From the NCBI RefSeq assembly GCF_947179515.1, contig NC_067492.1, forward strand, positions 12,449,847-12,513,846: a DNA stretch of 64,000 bases, given 5' to 3'. The translations under genes were made by a program, and so were the position numbers. The stretch comes from Apodemus sylvaticus (Eukaryota > Chordata > Mammalia > Rodentia > Muridae). Shown in pieces: positions 1 to 10,850 of this stretch. A model generated the notes under the pieces. The model did no database searches, had not been told where the DNA came from, and saw only the letters and a list, made by a program, of their open reading frames with translations. Each line of letters opens with the position of its first letter. The stretch's first letter is position 1.

Positions 1-376
1 ACCCCCATCTGCCATCTTTTTGTAAATGTTCATTACAAGCTACCAAAACCAAAAATCAACCTAAAACCTTCTCAGCTAATACTCAGTTTTCCCAGAACTC
101 AACTTCTTCTCTGTTAAACCCTAAACATTCAATAAGTATTCAATTGCTATTTTGTTTGCCTATTTTCAGACAGAGTCTCAGGTAGCCCAGATGGGCTTCA
201 CTTTATCACACTTTCTACTTCCTGATTATGGAGACTACAGTGGGGAGCTACCACATACAGCCTAAATTTAAAAAAACCCATATATTTTATTCTTTTAGAA
301 TTTCATACATGGATACAGTATGATGTATATGGTGTATTTTTAATCAGACCACCCCCAGTAGATATATGCGCACGTA

Positions 377-407
377 CACACACACACACACACACACATA
401 CACACAG
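377..407. repeat. (CA)n microsatellite
   Basis: Nearly pure CA run in a Pkd1l2 intron, immediately before duplication copy 1. Confidence 0.9.
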
Positions 408-414
408 TGTGTGT

Positions 415-636
415 GGGAAGCAGAGCAGGAGGATTGTCAGTGCCAGGGCTGCCTGGCCTACAGAGCAAGTTCAGTGCCCTGGCTGGGCACCTTATCAAGA
501 GCCTTTTTCAAGATTAAATAGTAAAAGATGGCTGAGGATATAACTCAATGGCAGACTACGTGCCTAGAAAGCTTCAGACGTTAGGGTCAATCCCCATTAA
601 CACAGATATACACATATTCTTAGCTATTGTATTTAC
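415..636 (+). repeat. Copy 1 of a 222-bp direct duplication (B1-like plus ID-like sequence)
   Basis: This block matches 2549-2770 at 216 of 222 positions with no gaps. Its second half resembles an ID/B4-type tRNA-derived SINE (ggatataactcaatggcag). Its first half is B1-like. Confidence 0.9.
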
Positions 637-710
637 GTGAGTCTGTCTCAAAAAGCAAAATTAACAAAACGCTTTCACTCCTTTTTAAAATGAATGTAAG
701 GAAAAGACAC

Positions 711-865
711 AGGCTGAGGTATGGTGACGCATGCCTTTAGCCCCAGCATTTGGGGGGCAGAGGCAGAGGCAGGTAGATGTCTGTGAGTTCAAGGCCAGCT
801 TTGTCTACACAGGGGCTTCCAGGTCAATTAGGGGTATGGTGAGATCATATCTCACACTAAACAGA
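711..865 (+). mobile_element. B1 SINE (diverged)
   Basis: Contains the B1 core atgcctttagccccagcat, then ggcagaggcagaggcagg and gttcaaggccagctttgtc in the usual order. Many substitutions indicate an old copy. Confidence 0.8.
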
Positions 866-1207
866 AAGATGTATAAATGATGGCAGATAAGTCCCAGGAA
901 GGTTGGTTTGCAGTGTGGACTACTCGATGATCTTCAGGGAGCCTCTGTGATGAGGATGGCATCAGCGAGCAGTGGAGGGACGCTGGAGGAAGATGGGGTG
1001 GACGGGCTCTGTGAGGTGCTGTGGATCTTCTGGACTGTCCACTGTCCTTGGCATCCTGTTCATGTCCAACTTTGCCCCTTGTATCTCGTTGTCCTAAGGA
1101 CATTTGTCTTCCCCTTGCCAGCCTTGAGAGGGCTGGAGTTATGGGGCCTGAGTCTGGTCAGAAGATGGGACTCCAACAGGCAGGTGAACAGGGCACTCTC
1201 TCCCCAG

Positions 1208-1335
1208 GCGCCTTCTTCTCCCACGTGAGCCTGCAGAGCCTGCGCCTGTACCCCTTCACGGATGGCTGGCACCCCTTCGTGGTGGCAGCTGAGCTCCTTT
1301 ACTTCCTGTTCCTCTTCTACTACATGGTGGTGCAG
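1208..1335 (+). CDS. Pkd1l2: Pkd1l2 exon with S2 helix
   Basis: The acceptor is tccccag and the donor is GTGAGG. The exon is 128 nt; its first two bases complete a split codon and it ends in phase 0. It encodes the stretch from AFFSHVSLQS to FYYMVVQ: the end of the extracellular polycystin domain followed by S2. No earlier Pkd1l2 exon was recognised in 1-1207. Confidence 0.9.
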
Positions 1336-2118
1336 GTGAGGGCTGGGGGTGGGGCTCATCCTTTGGCCTTCCCACCTCCAGAGGTGGGGGTCTGAGGCTG
1401 GAGGGAACGGGTTTGTTTGTTTTGTTGTTGTTTGCTTTTGCCCCAGGCGCCTGCCTGGTAGGTCTTGTGTTGCTCCTGAGTGCCAATCTAGGCTGTGACA
1501 AGAAGGCCAGGGTTGGTATTCCCAAGGAACGGACACCTCAGGCTTGGTCCTTGCTAGGGGTAGGTAGGTCTGCATTGGTCCTGTGGCTTCTGACTTGAAA
1601 CCTTTCAAAGTCTTAGGTGAAGGGATAATGGAAGCAGAGGTGACTGTTCCTGTGGCTGGCGTTCTCTGAATCTAGCATGTGGGGTTCTTAGCCTCTTCTG
1701 TCCTCACCTGGGGGCTTGGAACCCTTAACCACCTTCACTACTGTCTTGTGCTATGAGAGCTTAAAGATGTCACAACCTTGCCTGAAGTGGACGAGTTCTC
1801 CTTTCCCCAAATGTACACAGGCTATCTAAACATGGCATCCTGGTGACCTACCATTCTCTGCATCAGCCATGTGTTAATTTCTTGCTTTTCCTTTTTCTGT
1901 TGTCTTTCATTCTGTTTTTGGAGACACAGTCTCACTCTGTAGATTGAGACAGTCTGGAATTTACTATGTAGCTTGTAGGCTGCAATCTTCTTGCCTTGGC
2001 CTCCTAAGTCAGGACAGGCTGGTGAGGTGGCTCAGTGGGTAAGGACACTTGTTACTGAGCCTGATGACCTGAGTTTCACGAGGTAGAAGAGAGCCACTCC
2101 CATAAGTTGTAGTCTGAC

Positions 2119-2196
<78 letters not shown>

Positions 2197-3604
2197 ATGC
2201 AAGCACACACATGAACTAACCATCAATAGTTTGGTGTTTACCTATGAAGCAGGCACTATGCTAAGGATATTATTTGCTTTCTTAATAGAAGAAAGGTCCT
2301 TTGGCTCTGGCATTCAGAGAAGACACAAAAGCCCATAGGCCTTATTTTACCAAGGTTAGCTTATTTACCACGGCTACCTGCTTACTAGACAAGAGTTTTA
2401 TAGTGACCTAAACTCTCAGGCCACAAATCTGGAATTCGAAGCCAGAGTCTGTGATCTGACTTTCACCCCAATCTCTCATAAGGCAACAGGAGTCTCTTAA
2501 AGCAGGGCACCCAACTGGATATGGCACATACCTGTAATCCCTGACCTTGGGAAGCAGAGCAGAAGGATTGTCAGTGCCAGGGCTACCTGGGCTACAGAGC
2601 AGGTTCAGTGCCCTGGCTGGGCACCTTATCAAGAGCCTTTTTCAAGATTAAATAGTAAAAGATGGCTGAGGATATAACTCAATGGCAGACCACGTGCATA
2701 GAAAGCTTCAGACGTTAGGGTCAATCCCCATTAACACAGATATACACATATTCTTAGCTATTGTATTTACAGTCACAAGTCTGGTAGCCAGAGCTAGCCT
2801 GAGCAGCTTGAGGAGAGATCTCCAGGGAGTCTATGTATGTGGGGTGGGGCCAGAGCAGCATCCTCTAGAGGCCTTAGGCATGAAGGGGCAGACATCGCCA
2901 CAGCCTTAAGCAGAATCTCTCTGGACCCTTTCCCAGGGCAAGCTCATGAGGAAGCAGAAGTGGGGTTACTTTTGCAGCAAGTGGAATCTTCTGGAACTGG
3001 CCATCATCCTGGCCAGCTGGAGTGCCCTCGTGGTGTTCGTAAAGAGAACTATCCTGGCAGATCGTGACCTTCAGCGATACCGGAAACACAGAGGCGAGTA
3101 TGTAGCAACTTTTCTTCTTTCCCTAGCCCTTCCCTGCCTCTCCTTCCTTTACCTGTCTGAAGGCGGCTTTGGAAACCATACTGGCCCCAAGTGGGCAGAG
3201 GGCAGTCCTTCTAGATATAACGGCAGCTGCTATTAGAGTCATACTTGGGGCCTGGGACGTATGAAACTGGAGAGGACTTTTACATTTCTTGTTTTTAAAT
3301 TAGCATGTATTGATTACTACAAATTATAAATGTGTGCTATAAATATATAACAGTGGCTTTCATTGTGACATTTTCTTATTTGTTTATTTATTTATGTTTA
3401 TGTATCTGAGTATGCTGTAGCTGTCATCAGACACACCAGAAGAGGGCACTGGATCCCATTACAGGTGGTCATGAGCCACCATGTAGTTGCTGGGAATTGA
3501 ACTCAGGACCTCTGGAAGAGCAGTCAGTGTGCTCTTACCGCTGAGCCATCTCTCCAGCCCTCATTGTGACATCTTCATATATGTATCTAATACGCTTTGA
3601 TCAT

Positions 3605-3642
<38 letters not shown>

Positions 3643-6600
3643 CCTCTTTTGTTCCAGGTAGAGAGGTCTCTTTAATTCAAACTACAGCCACAGGGCTGGA
3701 GGACAATTCTGTGGTTCTGTGGCTAGGAGCATCTGCCCACGCAGATGGCCGTGCGCTCCTGGTCCTCCTGCTTCTTTCCCTAGTGCTGGGACTACAGACA
3801 TGTGGCTCTATGCCCTGCCACAGATGAAGATTTATTACAATGTGGGGCACACCTGTTTGCTCACATGCTACCTATGGCTGTTTCCTGCTACTGTGGCGCT
3901 GTTGAGGTCACTGAGACAGAGACCATCTGGCCCACAGCTCCCCAAGTGCGGACTCTGACTCTTTCTAGAAAGAGCTGACTGCCTGGAGTGCGAAGGCTGG
4001 GCTCTCAGAGGAGCAATGCTGAGTTTGTAGCAGGTCACCAATGAGGTCATGGAGCACAGTGTCTTAGCATTCCTTCCTCCTGTCGCCTCATCCTTTTATC
4101 TTGACAGCCACACAGACCAGCTTGTTCCTTTCTTGGGTCTTGGACCAGCTTTAGAGAGCTCCCTTCATACAGCGAGTATCATATAACATAAAAAGAAATC
4201 TGCTGGTGTGTAGAAACCTGCCGGGGTCCAGCCTCGACACAGGATTGGCGTTCTCAACTGGAAGCAGGAATATCTGGAAGGCGCGTAATAAATATATAGA
4301 CTATTTTTGGGCACAAGCAGACAAAGCTTGAAGTTTCTTTTCACTCTCATTCTGTTCTTTTTTCTCGCTCGTTTGCTCACAGCTTGAGGCTGCACACACT
4401 GCATTCTCTTGTGCAATCTGTTTTTTTTTTCCTGTGTGCTTTTTCTTTCTTGATAGAAGCTCATAGAGAACTGATACATCAGCACTGGCTTGAGCATGCT
4501 GCCACACACCTACACACCTACACACCTACACATCTATGCACCAGAAATCTTAGCCCTTGTGAGGCTGAGGTGGGAGGTTCCAAAGCTTAAGGTCATCCTC
4601 CGTAAGTCTGGAGCCACCCTGGGCAACATGAGAGCCTGCTTCAAAACGACAACATTCCACCCTAGTGTTCAGATGGAATCTAGAACAGGAAGGCACAGAT
4701 GGAGGATGGAGGGAGGCTTGGGGATCAGCCTCACCTGGATTCCGATTCTCCCTTCCCCTCAGAAGTTGTCATGTCTATCCCTAGCTGAGTGACCTTGTGC
4801 CGACCCTGTCATCTGTGAAACGGGGACAGCAGGACTGGCTTTATCTTGAAGTGTAATGACACAAAGCAAATTGGATTCTCACTTGACACACAACAGATAG
4901 GGGATAGCGCACAACAGATAGGGGATAACCCTGTGCTTTCTCCGTCTGAGGGCAGCTGGGGACGGACACTCAAATAAGTCAGTGGCATTTAGTGACCCAG
5001 AGCAGGGAGGTGAAGGCTCTCAATAGGCTTTTCTCTCCATCCTCCCAACCCCCACCTAACATAGTCCTCTATTACCATCCGTCTGCAGCCAGTGATCAAG
5101 ACCACTGGTTAAAGGTCCTGGGAACAAACCCCTGGATCTTCAAGACCACCTGATCCCCATCACCAGCATCCTCCTCTTCACCATCATCACTATCACCATC
5201 TCTATCACCATCATCACCAGCAGCAGCATCTTCATCCTCATCAGTGTTACATCTTTGTCACTCCATCATCACCAATGCCATCATCAGTACCACCACCACT
5301 ATCATTATTTTATTTTAATTGATTTATTAACCTATTTTGATTTTTTTTTTGTTTTTGAGATGGCGTCTGTACACAGCTATCACAGAACTCACTATGTAGT
5401 CCAGGCTGGATTTGAACTCACAGACATCTGCCAGCATCTGCCTCCCAGGTGCTGGGATTAAAGACATGCAATACCACACCTAGAATATTTTATTTATGGT
5501 TATTGGTTGGGGGGGCACAGACATGCCATATCACCTGTGTGGAGGTCAGAGGACAACTTTCAAGAGTTGGCTTTGTCTTTCCCCTGTACCACATGTACTT
5601 GGGGCCTGGGAATCAACTCAGGTAGCCAGGCACACGTGGAAATTACTTTTATCCACTGAACCACCTTGTTGGTACATCTGCTACTATCTTTCTTATCCCC
5701 ATCATCACCACCACCACCACCATCATCATTACCACCACCACTACCAACTTGGGGAGAACTGGAACTGCTTTGTCTCCCAGACCACTTTCAGGACATGATG
5801 ACCTCTGAGATCATGGAAAATCTAACCTTGTATCCGGATGGACTCCAGCCATGCTCCTCTGGTATCTGAGACGGTGGGACCATCCCATTTTGTTCCCACA
5901 GGGGGATCAGTTTCAGCGAGACAGCAGCGGCTGATGCTGCCCTTGGTTACATCATTGCCTTCCTCGTCCTGCTGTCCACAGTGAAGCTTTGGCACCTGCT
6001 CAGGTTGAATCCCAAAATGAACATGATCACGTCAGCACTGCGCCGTGCCTGGGGTGACATCGCAGGCTTTGTCGCCGTCCTTCTCATCATGCTCCTGGCG
6101 TATTCCATTGCGGTGAGTGCCTCCTGTAGGAACACCTCCAGGCAGGTCCTGGTGGAAGGAAGGACTACTTGTGCAGTGACCAGCCGGGGTTACAGGGAGT
6201 CCGGGAATCCAAAGGCAAAGACAGAGCTTGTGAATCCAGGTTCTGCTGACTGGGAGCTTAGGAAAGCCACCTCCAAGAACCAAGACTGGGAACCTCATTA
6301 AAAGGGGGTGAGGCGGCATGAGGTCTGAGACCAAAAGGGCCCCATGGTCTCTCATGACGGCTGCTTTCTGCAGCCAGCCCTTCTCAGATTGTGGGGCTGA
6401 TAGCCCCCCATGGCTGCTCTCCAGGCACGAGCAGTGAGCTCCTACAGTGGAGGTGGGTGAACCGGCCACCCTCTCCTTGAGCTAGGCCATGGACGGGGAG
6501 GGGAGGGTGCAGGCCATGCTGCTGTAAATACTCGACTCCGTAGTACATTTTTTTCATTATCCCATGACACTACACGTTGACAATGACATGTTTGTCACTA

Positions 6601-8553
6601 GAGAGAAAGTCGGTGACCATGAACCACTGTCTGACTCTTTCTTATTATCAAGTAATAAGGAAAGCAAACACTCCTTCTGACCTCTTCTTGCTCTCTGTCA
6701 CACATTCCCACTCGGAGGCTCAGAAGGTCCTGGCTTTCTAGCACAGTCTCGCGTGCTCATTTGTCCTTGACCTTTAGCCCCACCTTGATCGTATCTCAGC
6801 CCAGCTTTGTCCAGTCTAGCGGCTGTCACCCCTCGGGTCGTGGCTGTCACCCCTCGGGTCGTGGCTGTCCCCCCTCGGGTCGTGGCTGTCACCCCTCGGG
6901 TCATGCGCAGCATCCGCCCAAGTGTCTCTGTGCTCCAGTCTTTGTTTTTCCAGACTGGGTTTCTCTGTGTAGCCCTGGCTGTCCTAGAACTCACTCTGTA
7001 GACCAGGCTGGCCTCAAACTCAGAAATCCGCCTCCCTCTGCCTCCCAAGTGCTGGGATTACAGGCATGCGCCAGCATGTCCGGCTTGTGCTCTGTTCTGA
7101 TCCCCCATCCCCACTGTACATTCTAGCCATCTTGGTTCTGCCCACTCACCTCTCCTTCCACCTTCCATCCCACTCGGTGAGGTGCACTGAGAGAAGAGTG
7201 GAGGGTCTGTGAAAGGGTGCTTTCTCCTAAATGCTCTCCTGCAAATGCCCTAAGTCCTGTGGGTCTACCCAGCCCTCCATGTGAAGGTCAGGGATATGGC
7301 AGAAATCCTGTGGAGCCAGAAGTCACCAACCCTAAAGGAGGAGCTTCTGAGCTGTCCTCTGATCCCACAGTCCTGGGACGGTCTTGGGAAAGGGAGAGAA
7401 GGCATGGTGGGAGGAGCAGAGAGGCTGGGGCGCTAGAGCAGCCGGCGCCATCACTGAGGCCTTGAGCCATGATCTGGTAACGATGCAGGGGATATGCAAG
7501 GGGTACCTGAGCCCCTGAAACATCCAGATACCTCTGTGCTGGTGGACGCAGAGGTCACTGTCATTGGGAAGCTAAGGATACAGCCAAGGTCCTGGATCAG
7601 ACACTTCCGAAGCACATGACATATACAAACCTACATATACACAAGTGCATGTGTGCATGCATCAGTGCCCACAGAAACACACACATCTCATACTGAACTG
7701 GATGGGTAAAAATATTCACTTGTATGACCACATAGGTGCCCACAATGTGGCCAGACCTAGGAAGTGGCTGACATATCACTCAACATCTCAGACATCAGAA
7801 CTGGAGGCGTGGTGGGGGTGGGGGCTTTGTGCTCTCTTTCCCTGTTCACAAATACTCTTTCCATGACAGTCAAATTTAATGTTTGGATGGAAACTCCGTT
7901 CCTACAAAACCCTCTTTGATGCGGCAGAAACAATGATCAGCCTTCAGCTGGGGATCTTCAACTATGAAGAGGTAATGGGGGGCCTGGGCACTGCCAACTG
8001 TGTCAAATCTGCGTGAGACTTTGAAACGTCATTGCTGCCCACCTTTCCCTAATGCCAGCTTCGATGCAGTGCCTGGCAGGCATGGGGCTTCTCCAGAGCA
8101 ATGAAGATGCCCCCCAACCTTTAGACAGCCTACTCTGGGATGGGAGGCAGCACCTGCTTACAGAAGAACAATCAGACCCTCAGGAGGGCCATGCTGGGCT
8201 ATAGAAATGCCCCACCCTCACTAGACATGGTGCCTGTTTTTAGAGGAAGCAGGGGTGGGGCAGCTCTGGGGAGCTCAGGCCACGGTTCCCGCCCCAGACA
8301 GAGGCCATTGTCCCCATTCTGCTCGGTTCAGACACCCTGACTTGCTGCAGAGGGAAAGAGGAATGACGGGCTTTCTTCCCGGTAGGTCCTGGACCACAGC
8401 CCAGTTCTTGGCTCCCTCCTCATTGGGTCCTGCATAGTTTTTATGACATTTGTGGTACTGAATCTGTTCATCTCTGTCATTCTGGTGGCCTTCAGTGAGG
8501 AGCAAAAGTCTGACCAGGTAAACTCCTTTAACTCTATACATAAAGAAGATCGT

Positions 8554-8598
<45 letters not shown>

Positions 8599-8715
8599 TG
8601 TGTGTGTGTGTGTGTGTGTGAGTGTGTGTGTGTGCACCTGCATGCTCATGTGCATTTTTCCATCTGACTGCTTCTTCTTAGGACAATCTATTTTTTAATT
8701 TGCTTTTTAAAAATT

Positions 8716-8769
<54 letters not shown>

Positions 8770-9673
8770 TGCCTGTGAGCTTGTATGTGCACCACCTGCA
8801 TGCAGTTTCTGTGAAGGCCAGAAAAGTTTGTAGAATTCCCAGCAACTAAAGTTACAGGCAGTTGTGATCTGCCCAGTGTGGGTATTAGGAATCGAACCTG
8901 GGACCTCAGAAAGAGAAACAAGTACTGAGCCATCTCTCCAACCAGAGGATGATATTTTTGAGGATCATCCATGTTGTAGTATCTATCACCAGTAACTCAT
9001 TCTTTAAAAATATTAGATTTGTAGATCAGGCTAGTCTTTAACACAAAGATCAAACAGCCACTGCCTCCTTAGTGATGGAATAAAAGGCAAACACCGCCAC
9101 ACCCGGCCCACATAATCTTTTGTAATTGAGCATTGCCCATATTTTCACAGTCTAAGAACTTTTTTGTAAGGAGTTATAGCTATGATGGATTGAATTATTG
9201 TCCTCTAAAAAAACAGGCCAGGGTGCTAAGCTCCATTACTTCCATAAAGAACCACATTGGAGAATAGAGTCATTGTTTACACAATTAGTCAAGTGGCATT
9301 ATGCTGGAGCAGTGGGAATCCCTGATCCAATAGGGCGACTTTACTGATCATATTCATACGGCTCTGCTGTTTGTTTTAGACAAGATCTCATGAGTATCTT
9401 CAGTCTGGCCTTGAACTCCTCATCCTCCTGTCTCTGCCTCCTGTGTGCTGGGATTACAGGCCTATGGCACCATGTCTCTGTGGCTCTGCCTAAAGCCTTT
9501 AAGTCTGGCCTGCCAGTCTTATTTCCTATAAGGTATTCTTGCTTTGCTTTATTTGTTTATCAATGAGACAAGATCTTAAAATACAGCTGAGGCTGGATTT
9601 GAACTTGAAATTCTCCTGTCACCTCTAAGGGTTGGGATTACAGGTTTGTGGAGCCATACCTTTTAAAGTTCAG

Positions 9674-9727
<54 letters not shown>

Positions 9728-10633
9728 ATCATTTATGGTTAAGTATGTGAAAGGTATAGTGAGAAACACCTCGTTTCTTGTTCCCCAGGAACCCCAGTCC
9801 CTCCCATGCTGGGCTGGGCTGAGAGGCGAGTGAGGCAAGCAGAAGGTAACAGTAACAGGGAAAAGAACATGGCAAGGTTGAGTGAGGAGGTCACAGTCAC
9901 CTCTGGAAGGTGTCTGCTGCTTAAGTAGCCAGCTGAGGCTTTCTCTGTCCAGTAGGATATAAAGTCCAGGAAAGCTCAGACATGCTCAGGAGAGGAAGAC
10001 GGCCCACTGCAGACAACATGAAGCATAGGCCTGCCCTTCCCCAGGGGAGCTAGAGTCCCAGTAGAAGGGCATCCCAAGCCCAGGAAAACCTAGTGACTTC
10101 AGGCTTGGGAAAAACAGGCTATTTTTGTTTGCTTTGTGGTACTGAGGATAAAACTCAGAGCCTGGCCTGGTGAGATGGCTCAGCAGTTAAAAGCACTGAC
10201 TGCTCTTTTGAAGGTCCTGAGTTCAAATCCCAGAAACTGCATCCATCCATAATGAGATCTGACACCCTCTCTGGGGTGTCTGAAGACAGCTACAGTGTAC
10301 TTACATATAATAATAAATTATATGTAATTTATTATTATTAAAAAAGAAAACCCAGAGCCTGGAGCATTCTAGCCACGTGCTCTACCACCAAGCCCTCATT
10401 CTCAGGACCAAACAGGGCTGGAAAATCTTAGGATGGTTTCAGATATATCACCTGGTCCTTTTGTCTTGCAGCTGTCAGAGGAAGCGGAGATTGCAGACTT
10501 GCTCCTGATGAAAACCCTCAGCTTTCTGGGCATCAGATGTAAAAGGGAGGAGACCTGGAGCAGCAGAAAGCAGCCAGAGTTGTCTTCCCAGGCTCTGTGT
10601 CCTCAGCCGGCACAAGCTTTGTCCCGGGTTTAA
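1208..10633 (+). CDS. Pkd1l2: Pkd1l2 (polycystin-1-like 2), last six coding exons; 5' part lies outside the window
   Basis: The coding blocks are 1208-1335, 2937-3097, 5902-6112, 7870-7971, 8386-8517 and 10472-10633. Each is bounded by AG/GT and they join in one open frame with consistent phases, encoding the last ~298 residues. In order they give the S2 helix (AELLYFLFLFYYMVV), S3 (WNLLELAIILASW), S4 (GYIIAFLVLLSTVKLWHLL), S5 (DIAGFVAVLLIMLLAYSIA), a pore-loop region (LFDAAETMISLQLGIFNYEE), S6 (FVVLNLFISVILVAF) and a short cytoplasmic tail ending QALSRV. This is the PKD_channel fold of the polycystin-1-like family: large plasma-membrane proteins with a GPS/PLAT N-terminal half, which is not in this window. 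Human PKD1L2 is a polymorphic pseudogene, whereas the part seen here is fully open. Gene order Pkd1l2-Gcsh-C16orf46-Atmin supports the name. I identified it by recall of the family, not by a search. Confidence 0.93.
1913..2012 (-). mobile_element. B1 SINE, degraded
   Basis: Antisense B1 features (gagacacagtctcactctgtag, then gccttggcctcctaag) are recognisable but heavily mutated. Confidence 0.55.
2015..2120 (+). mobile_element. B3/B2-type SINE
   Basis: Starts with ggctggtgaggtggctcagt, the tRNA-derived head of B2/B3 elements, and runs into a CT/CA tract that probably grew from its tail. Confidence 0.7.
2121..2194. repeat. (CT)n(CA)n compound microsatellite
   Basis: About 30 bases of CT followed by about 44 bases of CA, uninterrupted. 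Confidence 0.95.
2549..2770 (+). repeat. Copy 2 of the 222-bp direct duplication
   Basis: Same composite as 415-636 with six substitutions and identical length. The flanking sequences differ, so the duplicated unit ends sharply. The two copies bracket the Pkd1l2 exon at 1208-1335. Confidence 0.9.
2937..3097 (+). CDS. Pkd1l2: Pkd1l2 exon with S3 helix
   Basis: The acceptor is ctttcccag and the donor is GTATGT. The exon is 161 nt, starts in phase 0 and ends two bases into a codon (GA, completed to GAG by the next exon). It encodes GKLMRKQKWGYFCSKWNLLE and the following hydrophobic S3 helix, then the basic linker KRTILADRDLQRYRKHRG. Confidence 0.92.
3372..3560 (-). mobile_element. B2 SINE with target-site duplication
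   Basis: Full-length B2 in reverse orientation, ending ctgagccatctctccagccc. The 12-bp sequence TCATTGTGACAT occurs at 3360-3371 and 3561-3572 as a target-site duplication. Confidence 0.92.
3606..3642. repeat. (CA)n microsatellite
   Basis: Uninterrupted CA run in a Pkd1l2 intron. Confidence 0.93.
5155..5320. repeat. Imperfect (CAT/CAC)n trinucleotide tract
   Basis: Irregular run of CAT, CAC, CAG and CCT triplets. A similar tract reappears at 5695-5745 on the other side of B1 and B3-like sequence. Confidence 0.8.
5348..5484 (-). mobile_element. B1 SINE
   Basis: Antisense B1 with tgtagtccaggctggatttg and gtgctgggattaaag. It lies between two trinucleotide tracts. Confidence 0.82.
5695..5745. 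repeat. (CAT/CAC)n trinucleotide tract
   Basis: Run of CAC and CAT triplets similar to 5155-5320. Confidence 0.8.
5902..6112 (+). CDS. Pkd1l2: Pkd1l2 exon with S4 and S5 helices
   Basis: The acceptor is gttcccacag and the donor is GTGAGT. The exon is 211 nt: one base completing a codon plus 70 codons. It encodes GISFSETAAADAALGYIIAF onward through S4, the S4-S5 linker (NPKMNMITSALRRAWGDI) and S5. The two helices and the linker are the most conserved part of the channel domain visible here. Confidence 0.93.
6821..6904. repeat. 21-bp CG-containing minisatellite, four copies
   Basis: The unit ggctgtcacccctcgggtcg plus t occurs four times in exact register (6821, 6842, 6863, 6884). Only one base differs in copy 3, and copy 4 ends in a CG-to-CA change. 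Each unit carries two CpG dinucleotides. Confidence 0.93.
6942..7085 (-). mobile_element. B1 SINE
   Basis: Near-consensus antisense B1: gggtttctctgtgtagccct through aagtgctgggattacaggca. It lies directly beside the 21-bp minisatellite. Confidence 0.92.
7870..7971 (+). CDS. Pkd1l2: Pkd1l2 exon with pore-loop region
   Basis: The acceptor is catgacag and the donor is GTAATG. The exon is 102 nt (34 codons, phase 0 at both ends). It encodes SNLMFGWKLRSYKTLFDAAE then TMISLQLGIFNYEE. It corresponds to the pore helix and filter region of polycystin channels. The acidic filter residue of PKD2 (Leu-Gly-Asp) has no clear counterpart here. Confidence 0.92.
8386..8517 (+). CDS. Pkd1l2: Pkd1l2 exon with S6 helix
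   Basis: The acceptor is cccggtag and the donor is GTAAAC. The exon is 132 nt (44 codons, phase 0 at both ends). It encodes VLDHSPVLGSLLIGSCIVFM, the S6 helix with VVLNLFISVILVAF, and the start of the cytoplasmic tail (SEEQKSDQ). A GT microsatellite begins 35 bases past the donor. Confidence 0.92.
8552..8634. repeat. (GT)n microsatellite with GA interruptions
   Basis: About 83 bases of GT with four scattered GA dinucleotides, just after the Pkd1l2 S6 exon. Confidence 0.93.
8715..8771. repeat. (TC)n(TG)n compound microsatellite
   Basis: TC run followed by TG run. Confidence 0.93.
8772..8943 (-). mobile_element. B3 SINE
   Basis: Antisense B3: ends actgagccatctctccaacc and has the family's internal gaatcgaacctgggacctc. 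The adjacent TC/TG tract is at its tail end. Confidence 0.82.
9674..9727. repeat. (TCTA)n microsatellite
   Basis: About 13 uninterrupted tetranucleotide units. Confidence 0.95.
10166..10346 (+). mobile_element. B2 SINE with target-site duplication
   Basis: B2 head tgagatggctcagcagttaa through ctacagtgtacttacatata. The 16-bp target-site duplication is at 10150-10165 and 10347-10362 with one mismatch. It lies just upstream of the terminal Pkd1l2 exon. Confidence 0.93.
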
Positions 10634-10850
10634 ACTGTTCATCCACAGGTTGTGGGTGGGGACAGCCAGAGCCTCTGGCTGGCACTTGCCAGTCCCACTG
10701 GAGTACTGTCTCGGCTGTCTCTAGGACAGTTCTGCAGCCAGCTGGTAAAATAGTCATGATATGCACATACCTCTAATAGTACCACTCACTGAGTGCGAGC
10801 TTACTTGTCCCTGTGTATTTTCTCCTTGAAATAAAGTATGCATGGAATAT
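10472..10850 (+). CDS. Pkd1l2: Pkd1l2 terminal exon: C-terminus, stop and 3' UTR
   Basis: The acceptor is ttgtcttgcag. Coding runs 10472-10633 and ends with TAA at 10631-10633. It adds 53 residues beginning LSEEAEIADLLLMKTLSFLG, a hydrophilic tail with no domain I recognise. The 3' UTR is only about 200 bases, with an AATAAA at 10830-10835. The 3' cleavage point near 10,850 is inferred from that signal. Confidence 0.85.
10830..10835 (+). terminator. Pkd1l2: Poly(A) signal of Pkd1l2
   Basis: Canonical AATAAA 197 bases after the stop codon of the terminal exon. It is the first such hexamer downstream of the stop. Confidence 0.75.

Noticed and set aside
1060..1608. 182-codon open frame on the - strand
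   Set aside because: It is antisense to the Pkd1l2 S2 exon and surrounding intron, with no motif of its own.
4886..4926. Two direct copies of cacaacagataggggata
   Set aside because: A single short tandem duplication in intronic sequence; too small to carry weight.
6698..7126. Open frames with repeated Thr-Arg-Gly-Val or Ser-Gly-Arg-Gly blocks
   Set aside because: They are produced by the four-copy 21-bp repeat and an adjacent B1.
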